The position numbers and the translations under genes are program-made. DNA of 64,000 nucleotides, taken from Fusobacteriaceae bacterium. GTDB taxonomy: Bacteria; Fusobacteriota; Fusobacteriia; Fusobacteriales; Fusobacteriaceae. The notes beneath the pieces are model-generated. The model made no database searches and was not told the origin of the DNA. It worked only from the letters and a program-made list of their open reading frames with translations. Below, in pieces: positions 50,066-58,917 of this stretch. How positions within the stretch are numbered: the stretch's first letter is position 1; each line of letters opens with the position of its first letter. The stretch covers positions 1 to 64,000 of the forward strand of contig CAAFPW010000091.1 of the NCBI GenBank assembly GCA_900764925.1, read 5' to 3'.

Positions 50066-50119
50066 AAAATTTTTAATATGATGTAGTATAATAATAATAA
50101 AAGTAAGGAGAAATTTATT

Positions 50120-50794
50120 ATGGATAAAAAAGAGATAGAGAGCTATTTAGAAGAGTTTAATAAATTATTTCCCAATATTCCAGATATGATAAGAAACTCT
50201 TTACAAGTAAAAAGAGTAGAGAGAAAGAAACTATTGTTTTGTAAAGGAGATAGAGTAGAAAAAATTTATATATTGTATGATGGGATAGTAAAGGTTTCAA
50301 ATTTTTTTAAAAGTGGGAATATATATGAGATAGGAAAAAATAAAGGTATTACCTTTATAGGAGAACAAGAGGTTTTATCAGGAAATCTAAACTACTCAGT
50401 AACAGTAGAAACTGATACTGAGTGTATATTTTTTATTTTGGAAATAGATAAATTTTTACAATGGATTGAAAAGGATATAGAGTTAAATCACTTCATATTG
50501 AAACAACTAGCTAGTAGATTATATTGTAGTTCATCAGAAAAAGGAAATATATCCTATCTTTCATCTAAAGAGTTGGTAGTTGTCTACTTGATAAAAGAGT
50601 ACCAAGCACTTCAAAAAGAGATAATGATTTTAGAAGAGAATCAACAAGAGCTATCAGAAAAGATAGGTATTAGTTTAAGAAGTTTGAGTAGAGTGATCTC
50701 TGAACTAAAAAAAGAGGGACTGATCTCTATTGAAAAAAAGAAAATAATGGTTGACTTACCTCAATATCGAATGTTACTAAAGTCACAGAAATAA
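50120..50794 (+). CDS. Crp/Fnr-family transcriptional regulator
   Basis: A 224-residue paralogue of the regulator at 16693-17400: N-terminal cyclic-nucleotide-like barrel (FCKGDRVEKIYILYDGIVKV), dimer helix and C-terminal winged helix with NQQELSEKIGISLRSLSRVI as recognition part. The N-terminal Fe-S cysteines of FNR are absent. TAAGGAG precedes the ATG; TATAAT at 50087-50092 is a likely -10 box. The neighbouring YczE-type gene, 100 bases downstream, is the probable target. Confidence 0.83.
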   Translation: MDKKEIESYLEEFNKLFPNIPDMIRNSLQVKRVERKKLLFCKGDRVEKIYILYDGIVKVSNFFKSGNIYEIGKNKGITFIGEQEVLSGNLNYSVTVETDTECIFFILEIDKFLQWIEKDIELNHFILKQLASRLYCSSSEKGNISYLSSKELVVVYLIKEYQALQKEIMILEENQQELSEKIGISLRSLSRVISELKKEGLISIEKKKIMVDLPQYRMLLKSQK

Positions 50795-50810
50795 TAAGTG
50801 TTGATTTCAA

Positions 50811-50839
50811 GTTTTTTATTGTATATTCTGCCATTTGGC
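50811..50839 (+). promoter_or_regulatory. Two short palindromes before the YczE-type gene
   Basis: TTGA-TT-TCAA (50811-50820) and GCCA-TT-TGGC (50830-50839) lie 19 bases apart, centre to centre, in the gap between the regulator and the YczE gene. Crp-family regulators bind inverted repeats of about this kind, but the match is short. Confidence 0.35.
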
Positions 50840-50894
50840 GTACAAAAAAGAACAACAGAGGTATAAAATATAATAAAAAAATTGAGGTGGTAAA

Positions 50895-51512
50895 ATGCAA
50901 TCAAAATTAAATAAGTTTATGTTTTTTATAGTTGGAAATATTATAGCTGCTTGTGGAATTATCTTATGTTTAAATTCAAATTTAGGAATAGATCCTTTGA
51001 GTACATTTTACTCTGGAGTAGCTAATTTAACAAAATTTAATTTTGGTTATGCAGCATTTTTAGTAAATATGGGTTTACTTCTAATATGCTTGTTGTTTGA
51101 CAAGAGAAGTATAAAAATTGGAACAATACTATGTAACTTTATATTTCCCTACTTTTTAAATTATTGGGGAGATATTTTATCAGGACTTAGTCAATACAAT
51201 GTCCACTATACACTATTACTTTCTACAGGAATACTTCTAACTGGAATAGGGTTTTCATTCACTATCTTTTCTGATCTAGGACCAAGTTGTATAGATTTAC
51301 TTTTAACAATACTTGTTAAAAAGAGCGGAATGAAAATAAAAACAGTGAAGATATTTTTAGATTTTACATTTACACTTTTAGGTTTGATGTTAGGGGCTAA
51401 AATAGGAATAGGAACAGTTTTATGTGTAGCTTTAATTGGAGTTATCTATGAAACAACTATAAATATTTTAAATAGAGTAAGTTTTGTTAAGTTAAAATCA
51501 TGTGGTGAATAA
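50895..51512 (+). CDS. YczE/YitT-like membrane protein
   Basis: A 205-residue protein with five or six membrane segments. The stretch LCLNSNLGIDPLSTFYSGV near residue 24-42 and FTIFSDLGPSCIDLLLT in the second half are repeated elements typical of the YczE/YyaS/YitT membrane family, for which no transport substrate is established. TTGAGGTGG precedes the ATG. It follows a Crp-type regulator on the same strand and ends at a strong terminator. Confidence 0.78.
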   Translation: MQSKLNKFMFFIVGNIIAACGIILCLNSNLGIDPLSTFYSGVANLTKFNFGYAAFLVNMGLLLICLLFDKRSIKIGTILCNFIFPYFLNYWGDILSGLSQYNVHYTLLLSTGILLTGIGFSFTIFSDLGPSCIDLLLTILVKKSGMKIKTVKIFLDFTFTLLGLMLGAKIGIGTVLCVALIGVIYETTINILNRVSFVKLKSCGE

Positions 51513-51517
51513 AAAAG

Positions 51518-51556
51518 ATGGTGAAGTTGTAGTTTTAGAATCTATAACTTCACCAT
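51518..51556. terminator. Bidirectional terminator between the YczE-type and fructokinase genes
   Basis: ATGGTGAAGTTGTAG (51518-51532) pairs with CTATAACTTCACCAT (51542-51556), 15 bp with one wobble, with A and T tracts outside. Confidence 0.9.
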
Positions 51557-51561
51557 TATTT

Positions 51562-52440
51562 TTATTTCTTAAAATTTTTTATACAAAGAGCAGCAGCTCC
51601 AAAGAAACCAGAATTTTCTCCTAAATCTGTAGATACAATATAGTTATCTATCTCTTTAAAGATAGAGTCATTTTGAACATAACCATTTAAAAGTTTAATA
51701 ACAGCCTTTCTAATAATAGGGAAAAGGTGTTTATGTTTCATTACATCTCCACCTAATATTATTTTTTCAGGAGATAGTACCAATATGTAATTTACAAGGG
51801 CATGAGCTATATAATAAGCCTCTAAGTTCCAAGCTGGATGATCAGGAGATAATTTTTCTAATGGATGTCCCCATCTCTTTTCAATAGCTGGACCAGAAGC
51901 CATTCCTTCTAAGCAGTTTCCACCATGGAAAGGACAGTTACCTGTAAATTTATCTCTAGGATGTCTACTTACAAAGATGTGACCCATCTCAGGGTGTATA
52001 AGTCCATGTATAAGTTTTCCTTCTACAATAGCTCCTCCACCAATTCCAGTTCCTATAGTTAAATAGATAGAGTTTTTTACATTTTTAGCAGCACCCCATG
52101 TAGCTTCACCAAGTAATCCTACGTTTATATTTGTATCTAAAAAAACAGGAATATTTAAATTTTCTTTAAAAACTCCAGCAATATTATAGTTTCTCCAAGA
52201 TTCTTTAGGAGTAGAAGTAATATATCCATAAGTTTGAGAGTTAGGATTTAAGTCTAAAGGACCAAAACAACCAATTCCTAAAGCAGAGATTCCTTTATCT
52301 TTAAAAAAGTCAATTACAGAAGGGATAGTCTTTTCTGGTGTTTCTGTAGGAAAACTAGTTTTCTCTAAAGTATTTCCATTTTCATCAGTAATTCCACAAA
52401 TAAATCTTTTTCCTCCTGCATCAATAGCTCCAAATTTCAT
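51562..52440 (-). CDS. ROK family fructokinase
   Basis: A 292-residue kinase of the ScrK/GmuE group that phosphorylates fructose (possibly mannose). It has GAIDAGGKRFICGI at the N terminus, the catalytic segment FLDTNINVGLLGEA, the phosphate loop IGTGIGGGAI and the zinc site HPEMGHIF...CPFHGGNCLEG (His and three Cys/His ligands). It is monocistronic and lies between two terminators. Confidence 0.88.
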   Translation of the reverse strand: MKFGAIDAGGKRFICGITDENGNTLEKTSFPTETPEKTIPSVIDFFKDKGISALGIGCFGPLDLNPNSQTYGYITSTPKESWRNYNIAGVFKENLNIPVFLDTNINVGLLGEATWGAAKNVKNSIYLTIGTGIGGGAIVEGKLIHGLIHPEMGHIFVSRHPRDKFTGNCPFHGGNCLEGMASGPAIEKRWGHPLEKLSPDHPAWNLEAYYIAHALVNYILVLSPEKIILGGDVMKHKHLFPIIRKAVIKLLNGYVQNDSIFKEIDNYIVSTDLGENSGFFGAAALCIKNFKK

Positions 52441-52522
52441 AAAAATCTTCCTCCTTAAAATAAAAAACTATCTGTAATATATTGTACCACATAGCAAGCA
52501 ATTTTTCTTGAATAAATTAAAA

Positions 52523-52554
52523 AAAAGAGGAAAAAAGTAATCTTTTCCTCTTTT
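52523..52554 (-). terminator. Terminator of the tonB operon
   Basis: AAAAGAGGAAAA (52523-52534) pairs with TTTTCCTCTTTT (52543-52554); on the minus strand a run of Ts follows directly. Confidence 0.88.
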
Positions 52555-52560
52555 GGATAA

Positions 52561-53301
52561 CTATTTAACTTCAAAGACAAAGTCTTTTGAGAAGTAGACT
52601 TTAATATTTTTATTTTTATAATATATTGGATGGAATTTCCATTGTCTTAGAGCTTTTTCAACCTCATCATCAAAACCAAATTTTTTATGAGATTTTGTGA
52701 TCTCTATCTTTTCAATATTACCTTTCAATCCAACTAAAAATCTAGCAGATACAATAACTTTTTTTCTATATCTAACTCTTTCAGCTTGAATAGGGTAATC
52801 AGGTTCAACTTGTTTTAAAATTCTATACTCTATTCCATCAGAAGATGAAGCTGTAAAAATACCATCTTTACCAATGCTGAAGTTACCACTAGATAACATT
52901 TCCTCTGTTTCATTAACAGCAGAATTTTTTTGTGGGATATCTTCATTTTTAGGAACTTGTGGTTGTACTTTTTCAATTGGCTTAGGCTCCTGTTTTTTTA
53001 CTTCTTTTTTCTTATCCTTAATTTTACTTTTTACATCAGGTTTTACAATCTCTTTTTTTGGTGGTTCTATTTTTTTAGGTTCAGGTTTCTTTTCTTCTTT
53101 AGGAGGAGATGGTGGTGTTACTACCTTTTTTACCTCCTTTTTAGCTACAGGACTCTTAATCTTTACAGAGATAGGGGCAGAGTTTGTCTTTATAGAGACA
53201 GGAGCATCTCCCTTAACTCCTTTTTTATTAACTAGAAAAAGAGATAGATGAAGAACTAAAGCAAGAAGAAAAAAGTAGAAAATATTATCTTTCTTACTCA
53301 T
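52561..53301 (-). CDS. tonB: Energy transducer TonB
   Basis: A 246-residue protein that carries energy from ExbB-ExbD to outer-membrane receptors. It has an N-terminal membrane anchor (about residues 8-24), a periplasmic spacer rich in Pro, Lys and Glu (about 50-130) and a C-terminal TonB domain (YPIQAERVRYRKKVIVSARF to the end). It overlaps exbD by 8 bases. The presence of this gene shows a diderm envelope. Confidence 0.9.
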   Translation of the reverse strand: MSKKDNIFYFFLLALVLHLSLFLVNKKGVKGDAPVSIKTNSAPISVKIKSPVAKKEVKKVVTPPSPPKEEKKPEPKKIEPPKKEIVKPDVKSKIKDKKKEVKKQEPKPIEKVQPQVPKNEDIPQKNSAVNETEEMLSSGNFSIGKDGIFTASSSDGIEYRILKQVEPDYPIQAERVRYRKKVIVSARFLVGLKGNIEKIEITKSHKKFGFDDEVEKALRQWKFHPIYYKNKNIKVYFSKDFVFEVK

Positions 53302-53686
53302 AGAAATTTATTCCTAGATTTTCTACACCAGCATTTTTTACTTTAGAAACTGTATCCATGATAACCTGATATTTTAATTCTTTATCTCCAGAGATAGTTA
53401 CTTCGTTTACTCCTTTAAGAAGAGTAGATAGATTTTCTAATTCAATAGTTTCAGTTTTTCCATCTTTACTTATAAAATATTTCTCATTCTTATCAATTAT
53501 GATCTCAATACTTTTATTATCTTGATCAGGTGTTTCAACATTAGCAGTAGGTAGATCAATATTTATATTACCATATTTATTAAATGTTGTAGAAACCATA
53601 AAGAAAATTATAAGTAGAAATACAACATCAATAAGGGGTGTTAAATCCAATGCCATAATAGGTCTTTTTTTTCTAAATCTTCCCAT
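53294..53686 (-). CDS. exbD: Biopolymer transport protein ExbD
   Basis: A 130-residue protein with a short N terminus, one membrane helix that holds the essential Asp in LDLTPLIDVVFLLIIFFMV (Asp23), and a periplasmic domain. Together with ExbB it forms the ion-driven motor for TonB. It lies three bases after exbB. Confidence 0.93.
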   Translation of the reverse strand: MGRFRKKRPIMALDLTPLIDVVFLLIIFFMVSTTFNKYGNINIDLPTANVETPDQDNKSIEIIIDKNEKYFISKDGKTETIELENLSTLLKGVNEVTISGDKELKYQVIMDTVSKVKNAGVENLGINFYE

Positions 53687-53689
53687 CTC

Positions 53690-54301
53690 TTACCTCTTTC
53701 TTAAAATATTAATAAGGTTAGTAGTAATTTTATCAATATCCCCCTCAATCTCCTCTATCTTTTTATTGAAAAGATTGTAGGCAATAATAGTAGGAATAGC
53801 TATAGAAAGTCCCCCAGCTGTTGTAATAAGTGCCTTAGAGATACCAGCAGCTACAAGAGTTGGATCTCCTGCACCAAAAGTAGCAAGATTTCTAAAAGCT
53901 TCTATCATACCAGTAACAGTTCCTAACAGTCCAATCATAGGTGCGATATAACCAATTATACCAAGTAGATGTAATCTTCTTTCAAGGCAACCAATCTCGT
54001 CGATACTGATCTCTTTAACAAGTTGGTCGAAGTGATGAAAATCTCCCTCTCTATCACAACGACAAAGAAAAGCTTTTACTGTACAACCAACAGAGTTTTT
54101 TTCTTTATCACAAAGAGTTACTGCATAATTCATATCATCAGAAGCTACAGCTTTTATAATATCAGTTGTAAAGTTTTTATTTTGAACTCTCTCTCTACGG
54201 AAGAAAAAGAAAACTCTTTCTAAAATAATAGTCAGTGCAAGAATTGACATAGCAAAAAGTACCCACATCAAAGGTCCACCAGCATTTAAATAGTACATCA
54301 T
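53690..54301 (-). CDS. exbB: Biopolymer transport protein ExbB (MotA/TolQ/ExbB)
   Basis: A 203-residue proton- or sodium-channel protein with three membrane segments. The family block GLLGTVTGMIEAFRNLATFG and the following GISKALITTAGGLSIAIPTI contain the polar residues of the ion path. It is the first gene of exbB-exbD-tonB. AGGAGGACAATTT precedes the ATG. Confidence 0.93.
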   Translation of the reverse strand: MMYYLNAGGPLMWVLFAMSILALTIILERVFFFFRRERVQNKNFTTDIIKAVASDDMNYAVTLCDKEKNSVGCTVKAFLCRCDREGDFHHFDQLVKEISIDEIGCLERRLHLLGIIGYIAPMIGLLGTVTGMIEAFRNLATFGAGDPTLVAAGISKALITTAGGLSIAIPTIIAYNLFNKKIEEIEGDIDKITTNLINILRKR

Positions 54302-54368
54302 AATAAATTGTCCTCCTTAAAATCTCTATATCTAAAAATTAGTTTTACAAAGTAATAATATAAAAATA

Positions 54369-54394
54369 AGGATACTTATATAATAAAGTATCCT
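54369..54394 (-). terminator. Terminator after fplA
   Basis: AGGATACTT (54369-54377) and AAGTATCCT (54386-54394) form a perfect 9-bp stem with an 8-base loop; on the minus strand TTATTTTTATA follows. It lies between fplA and exbB. Confidence 0.72.
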
Positions 54395-54467
54395 AGAAAA
54401 TAATACTATTATTTTTAAAAAAAGTCAAGTTCAAAAATTTAAAATTATATATATTTTGTATAGCAAA

Positions 54468-56762
54468 TTAAAAAGTATGTCCTAAATATATTTCAAATAG
54501 AGGTGATGAGGTATCTCTATTTTCTGAGATCATAAATGTCATTGGACCTAAGAAGGTATCCCAACCTATTCCTCCACCATATCCATAGTATTTATCTTCC
54601 CAAAGTGTAGATTTATTTTGGAAAGCAAGATCAGTATCAGAGAAAGTTAAAATATTGTATGTAGCTAAGAGATATAGAGTATCAGTAAGATTGTATTTCA
54701 TCCCTATTGAACCTATATAAAACTCATCGCTATATCTTCCCATAACTGGTAATCCCACAAAGGCATAACTGATTTCAGAGTTTTTACTACCACCAATTCT
54801 AAAGAGTTTTTTATTCTCTAAAGATTCACCAGATATTTTTCCAAAACTACTACCAAGAGATAGGGAAAGTTTATTATTTACAGGGAAATTTAAAGATAAA
54901 ATTCCAGAAAATCCATTGTAACTACTGTTGTGTCTAATCTCTTCTCCAGCAAAAGATTGAAGGAAAAGAGAACTTCCTCTTGAAGGAAAAGCTTTATTAT
55001 CAAGGGTATCAAAATAAAGGAAAGGTTTTAAATAAACAAACTGACTGACACCTTGAAAGTTTGTATATTTTTTATCCCCTTCATAATAATCAGTTTGAAA
55101 GTTTTCATAACCTAGTTTTAATCCAGAAACAACACTATTGGAAAAAGTAGTTCCTAGAGAAAATTCACTACTAAATACATCATTTTTATATGTAGAAATT
55201 TTTTCTCCATCATTAAAGATAAAAAATGGAGATATTTTATATCCAATATCAAAAGAACCTAAGATTTTAAAATTTCCTATCTCATAAAAAGAGAGAGAAT
55301 TAAGACTTATTTTAGGATATTTTGATAACTCAGCAAGTATGGTGTAGTTTTGTGTCCAAATTCCAAAATCAGGAATAGTAGCAGCGATCTTAATAGAAGC
55401 TCCATAGTCAGAGATATAATTAAGCGAACTTCCTATATTTATGTTATCTTTCTCTTTTATTGTAAATGTAACATCTTTATCATTTACGTCATAATAAACT
55501 TTTTCTACATATGGAATAGCATATATTTTTTTTACCCAAAGTTGTAAATCCTCTTTAGTATAGCTATCATTATGTAGTTTAGGAGCTAGATTTTTCACTT
55601 TTGTTTCAGTGAGAATAGAATTTCCTACCAGTTTAATATTTGATATCTCAAAGTTACTCTCTTGTAATTTTCTCTCTTTTTGTTTTTGAAACTCATTAGG
55701 AGAAGTTAGATTTTTTAGGAGATAATCAAATTCTAATGTAGATTTTTCTCCCTCTTGAACTAAAGCATCTAAATTGGAGAAATCAATAGTGTTGTGTTTT
55801 TTTACATCTGGAACTATTAAGATATCTGCCAACTGTTTTTGAAATTTTATATTTTCATTTCCTACATATGTAGATATTTTATCTAAGACAGCGACAACGT
55901 TGGAATTATCTTTTATTTGAGAAGGATCAGCACTGATATCCACAGCAATAACTATATCAGCTCCCATATTGATAGCTACATCTACAGGAATATTATTGGT
56001 AACTCCTCCATCTACATAGTAATTTTCTCCATCTTGTACAGGTTCTAAAAAACTTGGAATAGCCATACTTTTAAATGTAGCGAGAGCTAAATCTCCATCT
56101 TTTAGAATAGTTTCTTTTCCTGTATTAAGATTTGTAGTGATAGCCCTATAAGGTATAGGGAGCTTATCAAAATCACTTATATTCTCAGCTCTATTGAATA
56201 TATGTTTTAATTGTAAGTATATATACTCACCATTTAAAAATCCCATAGGAAGAGAGAGATTCATATTCTTATCAATACTAACTTTGAAAGGATATTTTTC
56301 ACTTCCAAATTTATCTTCGATATTTCTTAAGGTCCTATCTTTTCCGTTACTCATAAGAGCAAGAAAATTCATCTGAAGAATAGTTTCTTCGATCTCATCT
56401 GGAGAGTATCCCACAGAATACATAGCTCCAATAATACTTCCAGCACTAGTTCCAACAATAAAATCTATTGGAATCTGATACTCTTCCAATACTTTTAATA
56501 CTCCAATATGTGCAGCTCCCTTAGCTCCACCACCACTCAGAACAAGAGCAATTTTAGGACGATCTGAATTAAAGTTTCCATTGGTAATCCCTTCTGAATT
56601 ACTTTGAGAAATTTTTTCTTTCAGATTCTCTAAACTCTCTTTTTTTTGCATAAGTATCTCAATCTCTTTATCTATTGCCTCTATTCTCTGGCTTTTACTT
56701 TGGAACTCTTGAGAAAAAAGAGAAAAAGATAGAAATATAAATAATAAAATTTTATAAAGCAT
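54468..56762 (-). CDS. fplA: FplA-type patatin phospholipase autotransporter (type Vd)
   Basis: A 764-residue secreted phospholipase. It has a signal peptide (about 1-17), a coiled lead (20-55), a patatin domain with GGGAKGAAHIG (oxyanion, about 78-86), the nucleophile in GTSAG (Ser106) and the Asp of DGGVTNNIPV (Asp251), one POTRA-like segment (about 370-450) and a C-terminal 16-strand barrel ending in GHTF. This is the arrangement of FplA in Fusobacterium nucleatum, a class A1 phospholipase exposed on the surface. It is divergent from a TetR-RND operon. The length agrees with FplA (about 760). Confidence 0.93.
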   Translation of the reverse strand: MLYKILLFIFLSFSLFSQEFQSKSQRIEAIDKEIEILMQKKESLENLKEKISQSNSEGITNGNFNSDRPKIALVLSGGGAKGAAHIGVLKVLEEYQIPIDFIVGTSAGSIIGAMYSVGYSPDEIEETILQMNFLALMSNGKDRTLRNIEDKFGSEKYPFKVSIDKNMNLSLPMGFLNGEYIYLQLKHIFNRAENISDFDKLPIPYRAITTNLNTGKETILKDGDLALATFKSMAIPSFLEPVQDGENYYVDGGVTNNIPVDVAINMGADIVIAVDISADPSQIKDNSNVVAVLDKISTYVGNENIKFQKQLADILIVPDVKKHNTIDFSNLDALVQEGEKSTLEFDYLLKNLTSPNEFQKQKERKLQESNFEISNIKLVGNSILTETKVKNLAPKLHNDSYTKEDLQLWVKKIYAIPYVEKVYYDVNDKDVTFTIKEKDNINIGSSLNYISDYGASIKIAATIPDFGIWTQNYTILAELSKYPKISLNSLSFYEIGNFKILGSFDIGYKISPFFIFNDGEKISTYKNDVFSSEFSLGTTFSNSVVSGLKLGYENFQTDYYEGDKKYTNFQGVSQFVYLKPFLYFDTLDNKAFPSRGSSLFLQSFAGEEIRHNSSYNGFSGILSLNFPVNNKLSLSLGSSFGKISGESLENKKLFRIGGSKNSEISYAFVGLPVMGRYSDEFYIGSIGMKYNLTDTLYLLATYNILTFSDTDLAFQNKSTLWEDKYYGYGGGIGWDTFLGPMTFMISENRDTSSPLFEIYLGHTF

Positions 56763-56811
56763 ATGACCTCCTAAAAAATTCCAGTGGAGAAAATCTAATA
56801 AATATGGTAAT

Positions 56812-56817
56812 ATTATA
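56812..56817 (-). promoter_or_regulatory. Probable -10 box of fplA
   Basis: TATAAT on the minus strand (56817-56812), preceded by TGA as an extended -10. The region expected for its -35 box (56840-56835) falls within the TetR-type operator. Confidence 0.6.
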
Positions 56818-56829
56818 TCATAAATAAAT

Positions 56830-56845
56830 TAAACCAGTAAGTCTA
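56830..56845 (+). promoter_or_regulatory. Candidate TetR operator upstream of the tetR-type gene
   Basis: TAAACCAGTAAGTCTA has the form TARAC-N6-GTCTA and the same length as the palindrome at 57492-57507, with which it shares the whole right half (TAAGTCTA is the reverse complement of TAGACTTA there). It overlaps the -35 region of the divergent fplA promoter. Confidence 0.5.
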
Positions 56846-56871
56846 TTTTAAAAATTGGGAGAATGATATAG

Positions 56872-57489
56872 ATGGCACAGAGTAAAAAGGGTATGATAGC
56901 TCGTTTTAAAATTCTTCAAGTAGCATTGAATGAGTTTGCAAATTATAGTTATGAAAAATCATCAATAAATAGAATTTGTAATGATGGAAATATATCAAAG
57001 GGAGTGATGTACCACTATTTTAAAGATAAGGATGAGCTCTATCTTTTATGTGTAGGTTATTGTTATGATACAATGGTGGACTACTATAAAGTGAGATTAA
57101 AAGATGAGTTAGATTGGAGAGAGGAGATAAAAAAATTTTTTGAAATAAGATATCACTTTTTTAGAGAGAACCCACTTTTACAAAAAATATTTTTTAATAC
57201 GTTATTGAGAATGCCTGAGCACTTAAAGGGAGAGATAAAAAAAATAACTAAAAGTTTGGATGAGTTGAACTATGAATTTTCAATGAAAATATTGAACAAG
57301 ATAGATATAAGACATGGATTAAAACCAGAGGAGATAATATTTCTATTAGAAGCAGTTCAAAATATGCTCAATGAAAAATTTCACAGGAGAGCTGAAGGGG
57401 TGGAGAGGATAGAGGATCTATCTGTAGAATATGAAAAGTTAGCAGAGAAATGGATAGATATAATGTTGTATGGAATCTTAGAAAGATAA
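56872..57489 (+). CDS. TetR/AcrR-family transcriptional regulator
   Basis: A 205-residue repressor with an N-terminal helix-turn-helix (SSINRICNDGNISKGVMYHYFKDK, about residues 29-52) and a C-terminal ligand domain. It is the first gene of an operon with a TolC-type channel, an HlyD-type adaptor and an RND pump, so it most likely controls this efflux system and itself. ATG at 56872 is used; an ATG nine bases upstream runs into a stop at once. Confidence 0.87.
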   Translation: MAQSKKGMIARFKILQVALNEFANYSYEKSSINRICNDGNISKGVMYHYFKDKDELYLLCVGYCYDTMVDYYKVRLKDELDWREEIKKFFEIRYHFFRENPLLQKIFFNTLLRMPEHLKGEIKKITKSLDELNYEFSMKILNKIDIRHGLKPEEIIFLLEAVQNMLNEKFHRRAEGVERIEDLSVEYEKLAEKWIDIMLYGILER

Positions 57490-57491
57490 AT

Positions 57492-57507
57492 TAGACTTAT
57501 TAGTCTA
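57492..57507 (+). promoter_or_regulatory. Candidate TetR operator before the tolC-type gene
   Basis: TTAGACT-TATT-AGTCTAA (57491-57508) is a perfect inverted repeat, placed in the 32-base gap between the TetR-type stop codon and the next start. It fits TARAC-N6-GTCTA as seen at 56830. As RNA it also forms a small hairpin just before the ribosome-binding site. Confidence 0.55.
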
Positions 57508-57521
57508 AAAAGGAGTGGAGT

Positions 57522-58913
57522 ATGAAAATAAAAAAAATATTATTCCTATTTTCTCTTTTTTTATTTGGATGTACTAACAATCAGATAAAAGAGGAGAAAC
57601 TTGTAACTGTACAAGAGGAGAGAGAGTATTTGGAGAAGTATGGAGAGACACTCTCACTAGAAGAGGTATTGACAATAGCTAGAGAGAGAAATCTAGACTT
57701 GAGAATAAAAGAGTTGGAAAGAGAGATAGCAACCTTAGATAAAAAGATAGCTTTTGGAAATTTTTTACCCTCTATTACATTAGGAGGTACCTATGTAAAG
57801 ATGGATGATGATATTAATTTGGAGATGGGATTGGATTTAGGACCTTTGGGAGCAGCTATGCACTTACCTTCTTCATTGGAAACTAAACTTATAGATGAGA
57901 GCTTTTATACCACTGGGGTAGCAGCTCAAATACCTATATTTGTTCCATCAACCTGGTATCTATACAGTGCTAGACAAAAAGGAGAGGATATCAGCAAATT
58001 AGCTGAAAGTTTTGCTGATAAGATGTTACAACTTCAAGTGATGAGCGAGTATTTTTATATATTAGCCTTGGAATCAGAGAAGGAAACTCTCATAAACAAT
58101 CTTAAATCTTCACAGGAGTTGGAGAGAAAAGTGGGGATATCTTTGAAAGTAGAGGGAGTTTTAGAGTGGGAACTTCAAAAGGCGAAGGTATTAGTGGAGA
58201 GTCAAAAAATAGCTTTGGATAAAAATAGCAGAGAGTTAAAAATAGCTAAGATGAACCTTAAAAGAACTCTAAATCTCAATATGCAGGAAGATATAAAATT
58301 GGAGAAAGTAGAAACTTCTACTGTGGAACTTCCAGAGTTAGAAGAGTGTATATATAGAGCGTTAAATGGAAATGAGATCTTACAAATCAGTGAAAAGGGT
58401 AAAGAGATAAGCGAGGATTTAAAAAAGATTGCTATTACAAATTTTTTACCTAAGATAGTTTTAGGTGGTGGATATGTAAATAGTAGTAATCATACTTTAG
58501 CTGATCCAGATTTTCTATTTGGAAATGTGAGTGGAGTGATAAGTATATTCAATGGATTTAAAAATGTAAATGAGTATAAAAAAGCTGTGAGAAGAGAGAA
58601 GATAGGAGAATTAAATTTAGAAAAACAATTTATGACAACTGTGTTAGAAGTAACTAAGGCTTATGAGAATGTAAAGACAGCTCAAGAGTTATGGAGTATG
58701 GCAAAACTAAATTATGAGGCTGAGACAGGGAAATTAAGACAGAGAAGTGCAGAGAGAAAAGTTGAGATGATAGGTGACGAGGAGTATTATAAGGCATTAG
58801 CTGAATATAACGAAGCTCTAAGCTTGAAAGAGAAAGTTCAGTATCAATATGAGATGGCTTTAGGAGCACTGAGTATAGTTATGGGAGAAGCACCATTAGA
58901 AGGAGGAAAATAG
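57522..58913 (+). CDS. TolC-family outer-membrane efflux lipoprotein
   Basis: A 463-residue outer-membrane channel of the OEP family. It has a lipoprotein signal ending FLFGC (Cys17), two repeats of long alpha-helical hairpins (about 50-250 and 270-450), and the typical ATLDKKIAFGNFLPSITLGG and the mirrored AITNFLPKIVLGGGY before the beta strands. It gives the exit for the RND pump encoded two genes later. AAAAAGGAG precedes the ATG. Confidence 0.88.
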   Translation: MKIKKILFLFSLFLFGCTNNQIKEEKLVTVQEEREYLEKYGETLSLEEVLTIARERNLDLRIKELEREIATLDKKIAFGNFLPSITLGGTYVKMDDDINLEMGLDLGPLGAAMHLPSSLETKLIDESFYTTGVAAQIPIFVPSTWYLYSARQKGEDISKLAESFADKMLQLQVMSEYFYILALESEKETLINNLKSSQELERKVGISLKVEGVLEWELQKAKVLVESQKIALDKNSRELKIAKMNLKRTLNLNMQEDIKLEKVETSTVELPELEECIYRALNGNEILQISEKGKEISEDLKKIAITNFLPKIVLGGGYVNSSNHTLADPDFLFGNVSGVISIFNGFKNVNEYKKAVRREKIGELNLEKQFMTTVLEVTKAYENVKTAQELWSMAKLNYEAETGKLRQRSAERKVEMIGDEEYYKALAEYNEALSLKEKVQYQYEMALGALSIVMGEAPLEGGK

Positions 58914-58917
58914 GGTT

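Noticed and set aside
52874..53251. Plus-strand frames across the tonB spacer
   Set aside because: They arise from the Pro/Lys-rich repeat of tonB read backwards and give low-complexity Phe/Ser/Gly-rich peptides.
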